Shown here piece after piece: positions 31,550 to 40,827 of a DNA stretch of 64,000 bases. Within the stretch, counting starts at the first letter, position 1, and each line of letters begins with the position of its first letter. The position numbers were made by a program, and so were the translations under genes. This DNA comes from Balneicella halophila (GTDB taxonomy: Bacteria > Bacteroidota > Bacteroidia > Bacteroidales > Balneicellaceae). The notes beneath the pieces were generated by a model, which was not told the origin of the DNA, made no database searches, and saw only the letters and a program-made list of their open reading frames with translations. The stretch covers positions 310,001 to 374,000 of the forward strand of contig NZ_QENZ01000003.1 in assembly GCF_003096835.1 (NCBI RefSeq), read 5' to 3'.

Positions 31550-33436
31550 TCAGACAATAATTCTATTACCAATGATTTCCAGAACTTGTTTTTTGATAAT
31601 ATCAAGGTTTTTTTTCTCTTGAAGTAGCGAAAATAACTCTTGGTCGTCAGTGCATTGCGAGATTCTATCCATGATTTCTTTTTGTAATTCCTTGATTAAT
31701 TTGAATTTGTACTGATAGACCACTTTAGGAACGATAGTAGCGAGACAATGTTCCTCCAATTCTATTTTATTTTTATTTTTAGTCCAAATTTGACTCAATT
31801 TATAAGGTTCGCTGAGTAAATCAAGGGCGAGCTTGGCAATTTCTTCATCAGGATGATCGCGGAAATACGTCTTAGGATGAAAATCATCATTATCCAGTCC
31901 TTTTTTAAAATCTTCCACAATTTGCTGATAAATAGGATTTGGGAAAACGATTTCGTCATTTTCCAACTCTTCCAAAATATAAGTTCCTGTAAGCAGTTGC
32001 TCATCAGAATTCTCAATCATATATTCTGTGCCGTAGTTCAGCAAGAGTCTCAACAAAGCTCTCTCTTCATAATCTTTATCACTTACCTCCTTAGGCTTTG
32101 CAATTTCTGGTTTCTGATAGGAAGTTTGTCCGCGTTTTTGAGCTATAAGTTTGCTTACTTGGTTGTATAAGACAGATTCTTGAATATCCAAGATGTTACT
32201 GCAACTTTTAATGTAAACAGAACGATTGATGCTATCGGGGATTACCGAAATGCTTCGTACAATTTCCCTAATGAGATTCGCTTTTTCAACGGGGTCATTT
32301 TTAGCATCTTTCAGAAGAAGTTTCGTTTTGAAATGAATAAAATCTTCTTCATTTTCTTTGATATATTCTTGAAGTTCTGTGGCGCTGTGTGACTTGGCAA
32401 ATGAATCAGGATCTTCACCATCAGCAAGGAGCAAAACTTTGATATTCATTCCCTGCTCCAAAAGCATATCGATACTACGAAGCGATGCTTTGATACCTGC
32501 CGCATCACCATCGAAAAGTACGGTAACATTCGGCGTAAAGCGTTTGATTAAAAGTATCTGCCCAATGGTAAGTGCTGTTCCTGATGAAGCTACCACATTT
32601 TCAATACCGGCTTGGTGCATCGAAATCACATCTGTATAGCCTTCAACAAGAAAGCATTTATCCTGTTTTACGATACTCTTTTTGGCAAAATACAATCCAT
32701 ACAGCACTTTACTCTTATGGTAAATTGTGGATTCTGGAGAGTTCAAGTATTTAGCTGCTTTAGCATCATTTCTCAATATTCTACCTCCAAAACCTACTGT
32801 ACGTCCTGAAACGCTATGGATTGGAAAAATAACTCTTCCTCTGTATTTGTCAATGAGTCCTTTCTTCCCCTCGATACTTAGTCCTGTATCTACCAAATAT
32901 TTTTTTTCATAACCATCTCTCAGAGCTTGTTCAGAAAAAGAAGCCCAATCGTCTTTACAATAACCTAAATGAAATTTTTTGATAACCTCAGGTCTGAATC
33001 CTCGTTGTTTTAAGTAAGTCAAGCCCACACTCATTCCCTCAGTATCTTGATGTAAGGTTTCTTCGAAATACTTCTCCGCATAGGAAGTAACAATCATCAT
33101 ACTCTCCCGCTCATTTTTGGCAATACGTTCTTCCTCAGACTCCTCTCGTTCTACGATTTCAATGTGGTATTTTCTTGCCAAGAATTTCAGAGCTTCCACA
33201 TAGGTCATTTGCTCATGCTCCATAATAAAATTGACAGCATTACCACCTTGTCCGCAACCGAAGCATTTACAAATCCCTTTAGATGGGGAAACGGTAAATG
33301 AAGGAGTTTTCTCATTATGAAAAGGACACAGACCGATGTAGTTCACGCCTCTTTTCTTGAGGGTAACAAAGTCAGAAACCACTTCTACAATGTCAGCAGT
33401 ATCTAAAATTCGTTGTACGGTCTCTTGGGGTATCAT
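31550..33436 (-). CDS. dnaG: DNA primase
   Basis: 628 aa from ATG 33436 (MIPQETVQRI), the conserved start of bacterial DnaG. The CHC2 zinc ligands are C37, H40, C58 and C61; the catalytic RNA-polymerase and TOPRIM segments show GGRILRNDAKAAKYLNSPES, FLVEGYTDVISMHQAG and VLFDGDAAGIKA. The C-terminal domain (~430-628) would bind DnaB helicase. The enzyme primes Okazaki fragments. Surrounding genes do not form an rpsU-dnaG-rpoD operon. A -7 box lies only 4 nt before the ATG. Confidence 0.96.
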   Translation of the reverse strand: MIPQETVQRILDTADIVEVVSDFVTLKKRGVNYIGLCPFHNEKTPSFTVSPSKGICKCFGCGQGGNAVNFIMEHEQMTYVEALKFLARKYHIEIVEREESEEERIAKNERESMMIVTSYAEKYFEETLHQDTEGMSVGLTYLKQRGFRPEVIKKFHLGYCKDDWASFSEQALRDGYEKKYLVDTGLSIEGKKGLIDKYRGRVIFPIHSVSGRTVGFGGRILRNDAKAAKYLNSPESTIYHKSKVLYGLYFAKKSIVKQDKCFLVEGYTDVISMHQAGIENVVASSGTALTIGQILLIKRFTPNVTVLFDGDAAGIKASLRSIDMLLEQGMNIKVLLLADGEDPDSFAKSHSATELQEYIKENEEDFIHFKTKLLLKDAKNDPVEKANLIREIVRSISVIPDSINRSVYIKSCSNILDIQESVLYNQVSKLIAQKRGQTSYQKPEIAKPKEVSDKDYEERALLRLLLNYGTEYMIENSDEQLLTGTYILEELENDEIVFPNPIYQQIVEDFKKGLDNDDFHPKTYFRDHPDEEIAKLALDLLSEPYKLSQIWTKNKNKIELEEHCLATIVPKVVYQYKFKLIKELQKEIMDRISQCTDDQELFSLLQEKKNLDIIKKQVLEIIGNRIIV

Positions 33437-33440
33437 TCTA

Positions 33441-33448
33441 CAAAAGTA
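33441..33448 (-). promoter_or_regulatory. -7 box (TACTTTTG) of dnaG
   Basis: Perfect TAnnTTTG with 4 nt (TAGA) between it and the ATG. Since DnaG starts are well conserved, the mRNA should be leaderless. Confidence 0.55.
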
Positions 33449-33485
33449 GCGAAACAAAACAAATTTTTATATAGATAATCTTTTG

Positions 33486-33493
33486 TATCTTTG
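33486..33493 (+). promoter_or_regulatory. -7 box (TATCTTTG) of the DUF4252-oxyR operon
   Basis: Perfect TAnnTTTG, giving a leader of about 80 nt. This leader contains the hairpin at 33513-33557. Confidence 0.45.
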
Positions 33494-33512
33494 AGTAAGA
33501 AATATATTAAAT

Positions 33513-33557
33513 GGAGCTGTGAATTGTCTGATTTTGATTGTACGAATTGCTCCTTTT
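33513..33557 (+). promoter_or_regulatory. Terminator-like hairpin in the leader of the DUF4252-oxyR operon
   Basis: GGAGC (33513-33517) pairs with GCTCC (33549-33553), and AATT (33522-33525) with AATT (33545-33548), followed by TTTT. It lies between promoter and gene, so it could act as an attenuator. Pairing is short. Confidence 0.3.
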
Positions 33558-33580
33558 ATAATCCACAACAAAAGAAATAA

Positions 33581-34111
33581 ATGAAAAAAATCATCATTAT
33601 ATTATCTGTTGCATTTACGTTACTAAGTTGTGCGCCAAATATTTATCAAGTTTATGACAAGTATGACGAAGATCCAAGTTTACAACATACTAAAATAGAC
33701 GGCAAACTGATGCAACTCACCAGTTTTATGATTCCGAAAGATCAAAAAGCAACTCGGTCACTAATAAAATCCATAAGCTCTGTAGATATTGTAAGCTATT
33801 CAGGAGAAAACAATATGAATTTTCAAAAAGATATCTTGAAGAGTCTTAAAAGAAATGGATATAGAGAAGTGATGAAAAATAGTAATCCTGAACAAGGCAC
33901 TACTTTTTTTGTGAAAAAAGGACTAACTAGAGTGCGAGAATTTCACGTACTTAATTACGAGGATGGTGATGTCTCTGTTTTTTCAGTCAATGGGAAGTTC
34001 GCTATAGGAGATTTAGAAAAAGCATACCGATTGATAAAAAAACAAGAGGGAGTGAAAGATTTCATGGATAGTTTTGAATTGAAAGATAGGTATATTAAAG
34101 AAGATAACTAA
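33581..34111 (+). CDS. DUF4252 lipoprotein
   Basis: 176 aa. Lipobox LLSC puts the lipidated Cys at ~17; the rest matches the DUF4252 outline (LMQLTSFMIPKDQ, IKSISSVDIVSYS, FSVNGKFAIGDLEKA). No function known. Its stop overlaps the oxyR start by 1 nt (TAATG), so translation is coupled and it may be an envelope part of the OxyR response. Confidence 0.72.
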   Translation: MKKIIIILSVAFTLLSCAPNIYQVYDKYDEDPSLQHTKIDGKLMQLTSFMIPKDQKATRSLIKSISSVDIVSYSGENNMNFQKDILKSLKRNGYREVMKNSNPEQGTTFFVKKGLTRVREFHVLNYEDGDVSVFSVNGKFAIGDLEKAYRLIKKQEGVKDFMDSFELKDRYIKEDN

Positions 34112-35040
34112 TGACATTACAACAATTACGATACATAGTAGCACTGGATAATTATAGGCATTTTGCTACAGCTGCTGAGAAGTGCTACGTGGCGCAACCA
34201 ACGCTTACATTGCAAGTAAAAAAGTTAGAAGAAGAGCTGGGAACTATTATTTTTGATAGAAAAAAACATCCGCTTACTCCAACAGATTTAGGTGAGAAAA
34301 TCTTACTAAAAGCTCGACAGATATTACGTGAGGCTGAAGGCTTGGAGTCCTTGGTCTCTTCGGATAAATTGCAAATGGAAGGACATTTTAATGTTGGCGT
34401 TATCCCAACAGTTGCTCCCTACCTAATGCCTTATTTCTTAAAAGAATTTTCTGAAAAGCACCCCAATACACATTTAGTCATCCACGAAATGCAGACCAAA
34501 TCAATTATCGATGGACTAAATAGAAATACTCTTGATGTTGGTATTCTAGCAACACCATTGAAGGAGAAAAATATCAGAGAAATTCCTCTTTATCAAGAAG
34601 CCTTTTTGGTCTATAGTGACACAAATGATCCTTTGCACAGAAAAAAAGCTATTAAATACACGGATATTCAGTCTAATTGCTTGTTGGTACTTACTGAAGG
34701 GCACTGTTTCCGTTCGCAAGTACTGCAAATTTGTGGAGAAGAGCTGGGGGAGCATAAAGGGTTTACCTATCAAGTGGGAAGTATTGAGACTTTAAAGAGA
34801 CTGGTTAAAGCTGGATTAGGATTTACTTTAGTCCCTGAGCTCTCTACTTTACATATCAAAGAAGATCAACCCTATTTGATTCGTTTTGAAGAACCACAGC
34901 CAACACGGGAAGTGAGTCTTGTTGTGCATCATAGTTTTTCAAAAGAGGCACTTTTAGATGCTCTTCGTGATTGTATTCAAGAGAATCTTCCTAATGTGGT
35001 AAAAAAGAAAAAGCATTTTGTAAGAGTGAAATGGCGCTAG
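34111..35040 (+). CDS. oxyR: Hydrogen-peroxide-sensing LysR-type regulator
   Basis: 309 aa LTTR. The N-terminal winged helix (MTLQQLRYIVALDNYRHFATAAEKC) is followed by a ligand domain with GHCFRSQVLQIC. The cysteines fall at residues 199 and 208, the positions of the redox disulfide in E. coli OxyR. It should activate peroxide defence genes upon oxidation. TrxB is encoded in the same window, though not adjacent. The start ATG overlaps the DUF4252 stop. Confidence 0.93.
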   Translation: MTLQQLRYIVALDNYRHFATAAEKCYVAQPTLTLQVKKLEEELGTIIFDRKKHPLTPTDLGEKILLKARQILREAEGLESLVSSDKLQMEGHFNVGVIPTVAPYLMPYFLKEFSEKHPNTHLVIHEMQTKSIIDGLNRNTLDVGILATPLKEKNIREIPLYQEAFLVYSDTNDPLHRKKAIKYTDIQSNCLLVLTEGHCFRSQVLQICGEELGEHKGFTYQVGSIETLKRLVKAGLGFTLVPELSTLHIKEDQPYLIRFEEPQPTREVSLVVHHSFSKEALLDALRDCIQENLPNVVKKKKHFVRVKWR

Positions 35041-35051
35041 GAAGCTACTAC

Positions 35052-36170
35052 TTATTGCATTAAGAAATATGCAGTTATCATGAGTAGAATTGCTAGAAAC
35101 ACAGCAGCTATAACTTTCCATTTCGAATAGGGACGTTCTCCTGCAATAGCTCCTGTTTGTCCATTTACATAAAAGTGATATACTTTGCCTTTATATTTAT
35201 AGGAACTGATGTAAACAGGCAACAGAATATGTTTGAACGTCTGCTCTGTAAGGTTTACCTTAATATCGCTAATTTGTTGTCTATCACCACCGATATCACG
35301 TTTTGCCCAAACACTAGCAATCCGTTTCGCTTCATGGACAGAGCTAAGGTGTGCATCTTTTAGAGGTATCGTATATTTTTGAGTTACAAATCCTGCCAAA
35401 TATTCATTTCGGAAAGTCACTAAAGCATCTAAATTCCAATGACTGATGGATGGAGGTATGGTATTCTCCGGTTGCGAAGACGCTTTTATTAAGGTATCAT
35501 CAATAAAGCCTTTGATATTTCCAGTGACATACTGCCAACGGATACGTCTTTCTCTTCGTTGCTCTGTCACCGTTTTTCCATCTCTCGTATATGTATAGGG
35601 AACAGTTACGTAATAATAGTCACCACGATGTCCTTCATAGTCAGCATATAGCCGGGCATCAAATGTCCAATAGGGAAGATACAATCCTTTAGTATATTGA
35701 ATGTCTAAGCTTGCCTTTTTCAATTTATTTGGAGCAAGCCAAAGACCTTTTACCCACTTACTAAAAATTTGATGTGTTTTTTTGTTGTCTAATTGAAAAG
35801 GTAAAATAGCTCCCGGTAAAATCCATTGTTCTGTTTTAGCATCATCGATGATTAAAGGAGCTGCACAATAGACGCATTTCAGAGACTTGTAGCGTTCCTC
35901 AATATGCTGATTAGCGCCACAATTCCTGCATTCAATCATTGCAATTTCTTGAGAATGAGACTGTGACCCCATCTTTTCCAAATAGGGTTTTAGTTCCAAT
36001 TCTAAGAACTTTACATTTTCATTATTCTTTAGGATTTTTTGCGTATATCCACAATATTCACACGAAATAGAAGGACTTCCAGGCAAGTATTTAAGTTCAG
36101 CACCACAGTTTTCACATGCCATTTTCTCATTCAACGGCACATTCCTGGGTTGCTTTTGATTCATTGTCAA
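35052..36170 (-). CDS. Double zinc-ribbon protein with C-terminal transmembrane anchor
   Basis: 372 aa. Two zinc ribbons at the N-terminus (CENCG...CEYCG and CRNCG...CVYC), a large beta-rich middle domain (YWTFDARLYADYEGHRGDYYY) and one final TM helix (VIAAVFLAILLMITAYFLM). Such proteins are sometimes misnamed primosomal protein N' or helicase; no helicase motif is present. It sits 19 nt after an SPFH-GYF gene. In B. subtilis a similar pairing (YdjG/YdjH with YdjI) anchors envelope-stress complexes, so a membrane scaffold role is inferred. Confidence 0.72.
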   Translation of the reverse strand: MTMNQKQPRNVPLNEKMACENCGAELKYLPGSPSISCEYCGYTQKILKNNENVKFLELELKPYLEKMGSQSHSQEIAMIECRNCGANQHIEERYKSLKCVYCAAPLIIDDAKTEQWILPGAILPFQLDNKKTHQIFSKWVKGLWLAPNKLKKASLDIQYTKGLYLPYWTFDARLYADYEGHRGDYYYVTVPYTYTRDGKTVTEQRRERRIRWQYVTGNIKGFIDDTLIKASSQPENTIPPSISHWNLDALVTFRNEYLAGFVTQKYTIPLKDAHLSSVHEAKRIASVWAKRDIGGDRQQISDIKVNLTEQTFKHILLPVYISSYKYKGKVYHFYVNGQTGAIAGERPYSKWKVIAAVFLAILLMITAYFLMQ

Positions 36171-36189
36171 CGATATTTATATGAAAAAC

Positions 36190-37323
36190 TTATTTTTTTG
36201 GTAGAGGTGGTGGTGTATTTCCCCCAAGAAATGATTTAAGCTCTTCTACATTCTTCAAAGGTTGCCAATCAGCCATTCCTTGCTTCCAAACCAAAGTCTC
36301 TTTATTCACGGTTCTATTCGCAAATAGCTTCTGCAATTGCTCAATTGTTACAGGTCCCTTTTGCTGGTTCTCACTGGCATAAAAATAAGAGGATTGCGAA
36401 AGAATCGGCGGAGGCGATACTTGAGTGCCAGTAGCTTGTGAAGCTGTAGCTACAGTAGGATTAGTCATAGAACCCGCCATCTGTTGTGCCAATACAAAAC
36501 CCATACCCATACCCATACCCGCACCTGCAGTTCCTCCTTGATTCTGTGCAGCATCTTCAATAGCTTGTGCTGTTTTAAATTGGGTTAATTTATTCAAGTC
36601 TAATTTATCAATTCGAGTATATTCAAAGATTTCTTTTTTCAAATCCTCAGGCATCGACACATTTTCAATGAAGAATTTTTCTAAAGAAATACCCACAAAA
36701 TCAAACTCTGGTTGCATTACTTCTAAACAGGTTTCGGATAATTCTGACACATTGGCAGCATAAAGCTCTATCGGAATATTTGCATTACCTACAGTATTCG
36801 TAAACTTTGTAGAAATGAGGCTCCTAAGATGTTCATTTATCTCAAAATTGGTGAAGTTGGGGTCTGTACCCACAATCTTAGTAATAAATTTGCCTGCGTC
36901 TTTTATTTTAAACGCATAAGTACCAAATGCCCGTATTTCTACTAATCCAAAACGTTCATCATTTAAGATAATAGGACTTTTAGTTCCCCATTTTTCGTTG
37001 GTAAATAGATGGGTGTTGACAAAATATACCTCTGCTTTAAAAGGACTATTAAAACCGTACTTCCATCCTTTAAGTGTGGTTAATATCGGTAGATTTTGCG
37101 TATCCAGTGTATAAGTTCCTGGCTGAAATACATCTGCTAACTTTCCTTCGTTAAGGAAAACCGCCATTTGTCCTTCTCTAACTATGAGTTTTGCTCCGTT
37201 TTTTATTTCATTTTGGTAGCGCTCAAAGCGATGCACCAAGGTATCATCACTATAATCAAGCCACTCAATAATGTCTATAAATTCGTGCTTCAGCTTCGTT
37301 TTAATTGAGTCAAAAAATCCCAT
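36190..37323 (-). CDS. SPFH-domain protein with C-terminal GYF_2 domain (virion-core/YdjI-like)
   Basis: 377 aa. An SPFH/Band-7-type domain covers ~30-250 (LIVREGQMAVFLNEGKLADVF, GTYAFKIKD). A Gly/Met-rich linker (GAGMGMGMGFVLAQQ) with low-complexity codons at ~36490-36530 follows, and a GYF_2/DUF4339 domain ends the protein (YFYASENQQKGPVTIEQLQKL...WKQGMADWQPL). No TM helix. It probably assembles under the membrane, recruited by the adjacent zinc-ribbon TM protein, as proposed for YdjI. Third gene of an OmpA/TapB-like/SPFH/zinc-ribbon operon. Confidence 0.78.
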   Translation of the reverse strand: MGFFDSIKTKLKHEFIDIIEWLDYSDDTLVHRFERYQNEIKNGAKLIVREGQMAVFLNEGKLADVFQPGTYTLDTQNLPILTTLKGWKYGFNSPFKAEVYFVNTHLFTNEKWGTKSPIILNDERFGLVEIRAFGTYAFKIKDAGKFITKIVGTDPNFTNFEINEHLRSLISTKFTNTVGNANIPIELYAANVSELSETCLEVMQPEFDFVGISLEKFFIENVSMPEDLKKEIFEYTRIDKLDLNKLTQFKTAQAIEDAAQNQGGTAGAGMGMGMGFVLAQQMAGSMTNPTVATASQATGTQVSPPPILSQSSYFYASENQQKGPVTIEQLQKLFANRTVNKETLVWKQGMADWQPLKNVEELKSFLGGNTPPPLPKK

Positions 37324-37357
37324 CTTCTCTGTATAAATTGTTTATTGTAGGATAAAG

Positions 37358-38074
37358 TTAATAATTTACAGCTGTAAGTACATTGTAAAACAATAATTTT
37401 CCTTTTTTATTATAAACTTCTGTTCGGATAGGCAGGCTACCATCGTAATACCAATCTATAACTTTAGATTTAAATGTTAAAAAGGAAGTTTTCATAATTA
37501 CATCACAACTAATCTTATGGCATTTATATGTTCCTGCTGGAGTCTCAACCTCTTCAATAGCAAGTACTTTTCTATTTGTTAAAGTACATTTCGTTTCCAT
37601 TGGAGGTAGTAAACTATTGTCATGGGTTGTCGTAAATTTTATAAAAGCATCCTCCAAAGAGGCTCCTGCAGGAGTGTCGTTAATTGGAAGTTCCGCAGGA
37701 TATTGTTCAATATCTATGGAAACATCTTTAGTTTCTTTATTCTTATCAAATGCTGCATTTATTTCTCCAGCTAAAGCATTAACATCCATATAGAATTTTC
37801 CATCTTGGCAAACGAATTTGAATTCCAAAGGATCACCTTTCTCTAGCTTATCCTTTTTATCATACGCTAAAGTCTCAGTTATATATATTTTCTTACCATC
37901 TTCTTGTTTGATTTCCTTAACTGTAGCGATTGATTTACCTGTTTTTTTACCTTTTTTGTTATAGCTGGTCACTTCCCAAGATGACCCAACTTTTAGTTTA
38001 TCAGGACAAGTCTGGGAATAGGAGACAGTGCTGAATACTATTAGAGAGATAATTGCTAAAATAATTTTTTTCAT
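37358..38074 (-). CDS. Secreted TapB-like / DUF3108-type protein
   Basis: 238 aa. Signal peptide MKKIILAIISLIVFSTVSYS precedes a beta-rich domain of lipocalin-like outline. The end ETPAGTYKCHKISCDV...IDWYYDGSLPIRTEVYNKKGKL is typical of TapB/DUF3108 proteins. No catalytic motif. Periplasmic or surface location inferred. Gaps of 28 nt to the OmpA gene and 34 nt to the SPFH gene suggest one operon. Confidence 0.65.
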   Translation of the reverse strand: MKKIILAIISLIVFSTVSYSQTCPDKLKVGSSWEVTSYNKKGKKTGKSIATVKEIKQEDGKKIYITETLAYDKKDKLEKGDPLEFKFVCQDGKFYMDVNALAGEINAAFDKNKETKDVSIDIEQYPAELPINDTPAGASLEDAFIKFTTTHDNSLLPPMETKCTLTNRKVLAIEEVETPAGTYKCHKISCDVIMKTSFLTFKSKVIDWYYDGSLPIRTEVYNKKGKLLFYNVLTAVNY

Positions 38075-38102
38075 GATATTTAAAGTTTTTGGAGTTAAAT
38101 AT

Positions 38103-39434
38103 TTAGAGTTTAGTGAATTCTACGCGTCGGTTTTGGGCTTTGCCTTCTGCCGTTTCATTAGTAGCTATGGGGTCGCTCTCTCCTTTACCAACGCACATTA
38201 GGTTGTTTGCATCAATTCCGAATTTCTCAACAAGATAATTTTTAACAGCAGTAGCTCGATCTTGTGACAATTTTTGGTTTGCACTATCGGAACCATCACT
38301 ATCAGTATGTCCAATGATTAAGAACCGAGCATCAGGTGCTGACTTCATTGCTACGCCAATTTCATTTAAAATAGATGCTGAAGATGGTTCAATTTTATCA
38401 GAACCACTGCTAAATAAAATGTCATTTGTTGTAAACGCTCCTTTTTCTAATAACTCCTTCTCCACTAAACTTCGCTTGTCAATGCCAGACTCAGCGACAA
38501 TAAAATTAGAAACATAAAAGGTATTCATCTTACTTTCCTCAGCACCACTTGTTGTTGCATTAAAGAAGAATGATTTTGCCATATAAGGTTTGAAACCACG
38601 TGGAGCGTCAACTATTTTAACGCCATCTAAATATAAACGGATTCGTTGATGATTGTTCACTGCAATCCCGACGTGTATGGGCTTGTCTAATGGACTAGTA
38701 TAAGTCTTTCCAAATCGTCTATAATTATTTTCTCCCCTCATCCCAAACTCCAAAGAACTCTCATGCTTTTTACTACGGCTTCGTGAATTTATCATAAAGG
38801 CATAAGCACTCTTATCTGCAAGTACATAATCAAGTCGCTTAGGTTTTTCGTTGAAGGCAAAGGTCGCCATCCGGTAAGATATTGATGACGGAATAATCAA
38901 GTCAAACTCAATGGTAAAATTAGGTGGTAATGGTTTCGATAAATCTAAACTTACTACCGAGTTGGCAGGGATTTTCAACCACTTTTCATCATAACCTTTG
39001 AGTTTCTTTAATACACCACCTTGCTGCGAATTCCACTTTGCTGGAAAATCGCCTACGGCATCTTTACTGAAATCATCCTTATAAAGAATGATGTTTCCAC
39101 GCTTAAAGTCAGTATCTGTGTCTTCCTCTTCTAAAGATGTTGTAGCCGTTTCTTCTAATCCTTGAGGAGGTATGTTTTCAGGTGGAATAGAATCAGGATA
39201 AACAGGATCGGGAAGGTTTTGAGGATTAGATCCGTCTGGATTTAATACAGTATCAAGTACATTAGCAGTCGTTTTGGAAGATTTTTTATAAACCTTATCT
39301 TCCGCAGTTCTAGAAACTCCTTCCTCTATGCCTTTTTTTACAGATTTCTTTATTTTTTTTAATAAGTGAGCTTCTGCATTTCCAGCAATAGAAATGGATA
39401 ATAGAATAAGGATTATGAGTCTAATTGCTTTCAT
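38103..39434 (-). CDS. OmpA-family outer-membrane protein with lectin-like domain
   Basis: 443 aa from ATG 39434, which opens the signal peptide MKAIRLIILILLSISIAGNAEA; a longer frame to 39494 has no signal. A Lys-rich N-terminus, Pro-rich linker (PDPVYPDSIPPENIPPQ) and a ~200-residue beta-sandwich (concanavalin-like LYLDGVKIVDAP) lead to a C-terminal OmpA peptidoglycan-binding domain (LIIGHTDSDGSD...RRVEF). It likely links outer membrane and cell wall. First gene of the operon leading to the SPFH and zinc-ribbon genes. Confidence 0.82.
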   Translation of the reverse strand: MKAIRLIILILLSISIAGNAEAHLLKKIKKSVKKGIEEGVSRTAEDKVYKKSSKTTANVLDTVLNPDGSNPQNLPDPVYPDSIPPENIPPQGLEETATTSLEEEDTDTDFKRGNIILYKDDFSKDAVGDFPAKWNSQQGGVLKKLKGYDEKWLKIPANSVVSLDLSKPLPPNFTIEFDLIIPSSISYRMATFAFNEKPKRLDYVLADKSAYAFMINSRSRSKKHESSLEFGMRGENNYRRFGKTYTSPLDKPIHVGIAVNNHQRIRLYLDGVKIVDAPRGFKPYMAKSFFFNATTSGAEESKMNTFYVSNFIVAESGIDKRSLVEKELLEKGAFTTNDILFSSGSDKIEPSSASILNEIGVAMKSAPDARFLIIGHTDSDGSDSANQKLSQDRATAVKNYLVEKFGIDANNLMCVGKGESDPIATNETAEGKAQNRRVEFTKL

Positions 39435-39620
39435 ATCTGGGGTATTTATTAAATTATTAACGAAGGAATGATGATAATAAAACAATAATAACAACCAAGC
39501 CTAAAGATATGATTATCAAAATAGTAACAATTAGATAACATTAAAATACCCTAATCATAAAGATGCTTTAAATTAAACTATTCTCAAGTGCAAGCTATAA
39601 CTTCAAATTAATAATGAGTG

Positions 39621-40421
39621 TCATAGTTTTTCTGCAACTATGGATATTGCCTGCATATGTTTTTCATTTTTCACAAAAGAAGCTCTCACTTCTTTGATAC
39701 GTTTCCTAGCTTTTGCGTGAGTCAGCGTATTGAACCCAATCTTTAATGCTCTAAATAGTCCCTCATCGTTAATAATACGTCCAGGCTCTAATAAATGCAT
39801 TGGATTGTAGGCAACTTTAACCAGCTTAAATCCTGCTTTTTCGAATAATTCAGTCCATTCTTTTGTAGTCAGTGGTCTTGCATTTACTTTAATTCCATGC
39901 GCCAAATCTTTCTGTATACCAAGTTTGATTTCCGGTGATATTTTGTCAGATTTCAAGGAAATCTCATGAACACCATAGCGTCCACCTTTCTTTAAGATCC
40001 GATAGGCTTCATTAATTATTTGCATTTTCTGCTTATCATTTTGCATTGTCAGCATCGCTTCTCCATATACTTTATCAGCACTGGCATCAGGAAGTTTGGT
40101 ATCCATAGCATTTCCGATAATAATCTTCTGATTTTCTTTATCAAAGATATTTTTCAACCGATTGGCTGCTTCATCATTCAGCTCAACGGCAGTATATGTT
40201 TTAGGATTTTTCTTATTAACGATCTCAGCAGTAAAGCCCATTCCTGGTGCAAACTCAACGACCTCATCATCTTTGGTTATGTTGAGATTGTCAATCATTT
40301 TCTTAGTAAGTTCTTTACCTCCTGGTCTCAACACACGCTTTCCCATTCGTGCCAAAACCCAATGCCCGGGTGCTATTGTTATATCTGTTTTTGTATCCAC
40401 ATCTAAATTACTGTTTTGCAA
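39621..40421 (-). CDS. SAM-dependent class I methyltransferase
   Basis: 266 aa. SAM-binding motif I VVEFAPGMGFTAEIV, then AVELNDEAANRLK and the motif YGEAMLTMQ, with an unusual N-terminus HWVLARMGKRVLRPGGKEL. Substrate unknown. It overlaps the cupin gene by 14 nt, so the two are translated together; the cupin/methyltransferase pairing suggests a small-molecule modification or stress function. Confidence 0.78.
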   Translation of the reverse strand: MQNSNLDVDTKTDITIAPGHWVLARMGKRVLRPGGKELTKKMIDNLNITKDDEVVEFAPGMGFTAEIVNKKNPKTYTAVELNDEAANRLKNIFDKENQKIIIGNAMDTKLPDASADKVYGEAMLTMQNDKQKMQIINEAYRILKKGGRYGVHEISLKSDKISPEIKLGIQKDLAHGIKVNARPLTTKEWTELFEKAGFKLVKVAYNPMHLLEPGRIINDEGLFRALKIGFNTLTHAKARKRIKEVRASFVKNEKHMQAISIVAEKL

Positions 40422-40746
40422 CTTTTATAACTCTATTTACTTGGTCTGATTTTGATAATGAAAGTCTAACAATACTATCTTTTAAGGCTTTTAAATTGTG
40501 AGGAACTCCACCTTCCAATGAAAGAATATCTCCTCGGTTAATTATATATTGTTCACCATTGACTCCAAAATCAATTTCACCTTCAAAAATTTCTACGGTT
40601 ATAGGATAGGAGGTTTTATGTTCTTTCATTTCTTGACCTTCTCTCATAAGAATACGAACCTCTTTCGTGTTTTCAGTTTCGAACAACACAGAAATAGCAG
40701 GCTTATCGCCATAAGTCAAATTTTCTATTATTTTAGCTGTTTTCAT
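40408..40746 (-). CDS. Cupin-domain protein
   Basis: 112 aa, one small cupin barrel. Motif 1 appears as HKTSYPITVEIFEGEIDFGVNG and motif 2 as LSLEGGVPHNLKAL. Only part of the usual His/Glu metal ligands are present (H in motif 1, H in motif 2), so metal binding is plausible but not certain. First gene of a two-gene operon with the methyltransferase. Confidence 0.75.
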   Translation of the reverse strand: MKTAKIIENLTYGDKPAISVLFETENTKEVRILMREGQEMKEHKTSYPITVEIFEGEIDFGVNGEQYIINRGDILSLEGGVPHNLKALKDSIVRLSLSKSDQVNRVIKVAKQ

Positions 40747-40781
40747 TTTGGTATATTTTGAGTTAAACTTTTCAATTGGAA

Positions 40782-40789
40782 CAAATATA
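40782..40789 (-). promoter_or_regulatory. -7 box (TATATTTG) of the cupin-methyltransferase operon
   Basis: Perfect TAnnTTTG on the minus strand, 35 nt before the cupin ATG. No TTG near -33, which fits an activator-dependent promoter. Confidence 0.5.
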
Positions 40790-40827
40790 AAAATAATAAA
40801 AGAATTTTTAGTCTTTTATTGTTAAAT

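Noticed and set aside
36480-36530. Short tandem repeat (ACCCAT units) as a possible phase-variation tract
   Set aside because: It encodes the Gly/Met linker of the SPFH protein; the unit is 6 bp, in frame, with too few copies to suggest phase variation.
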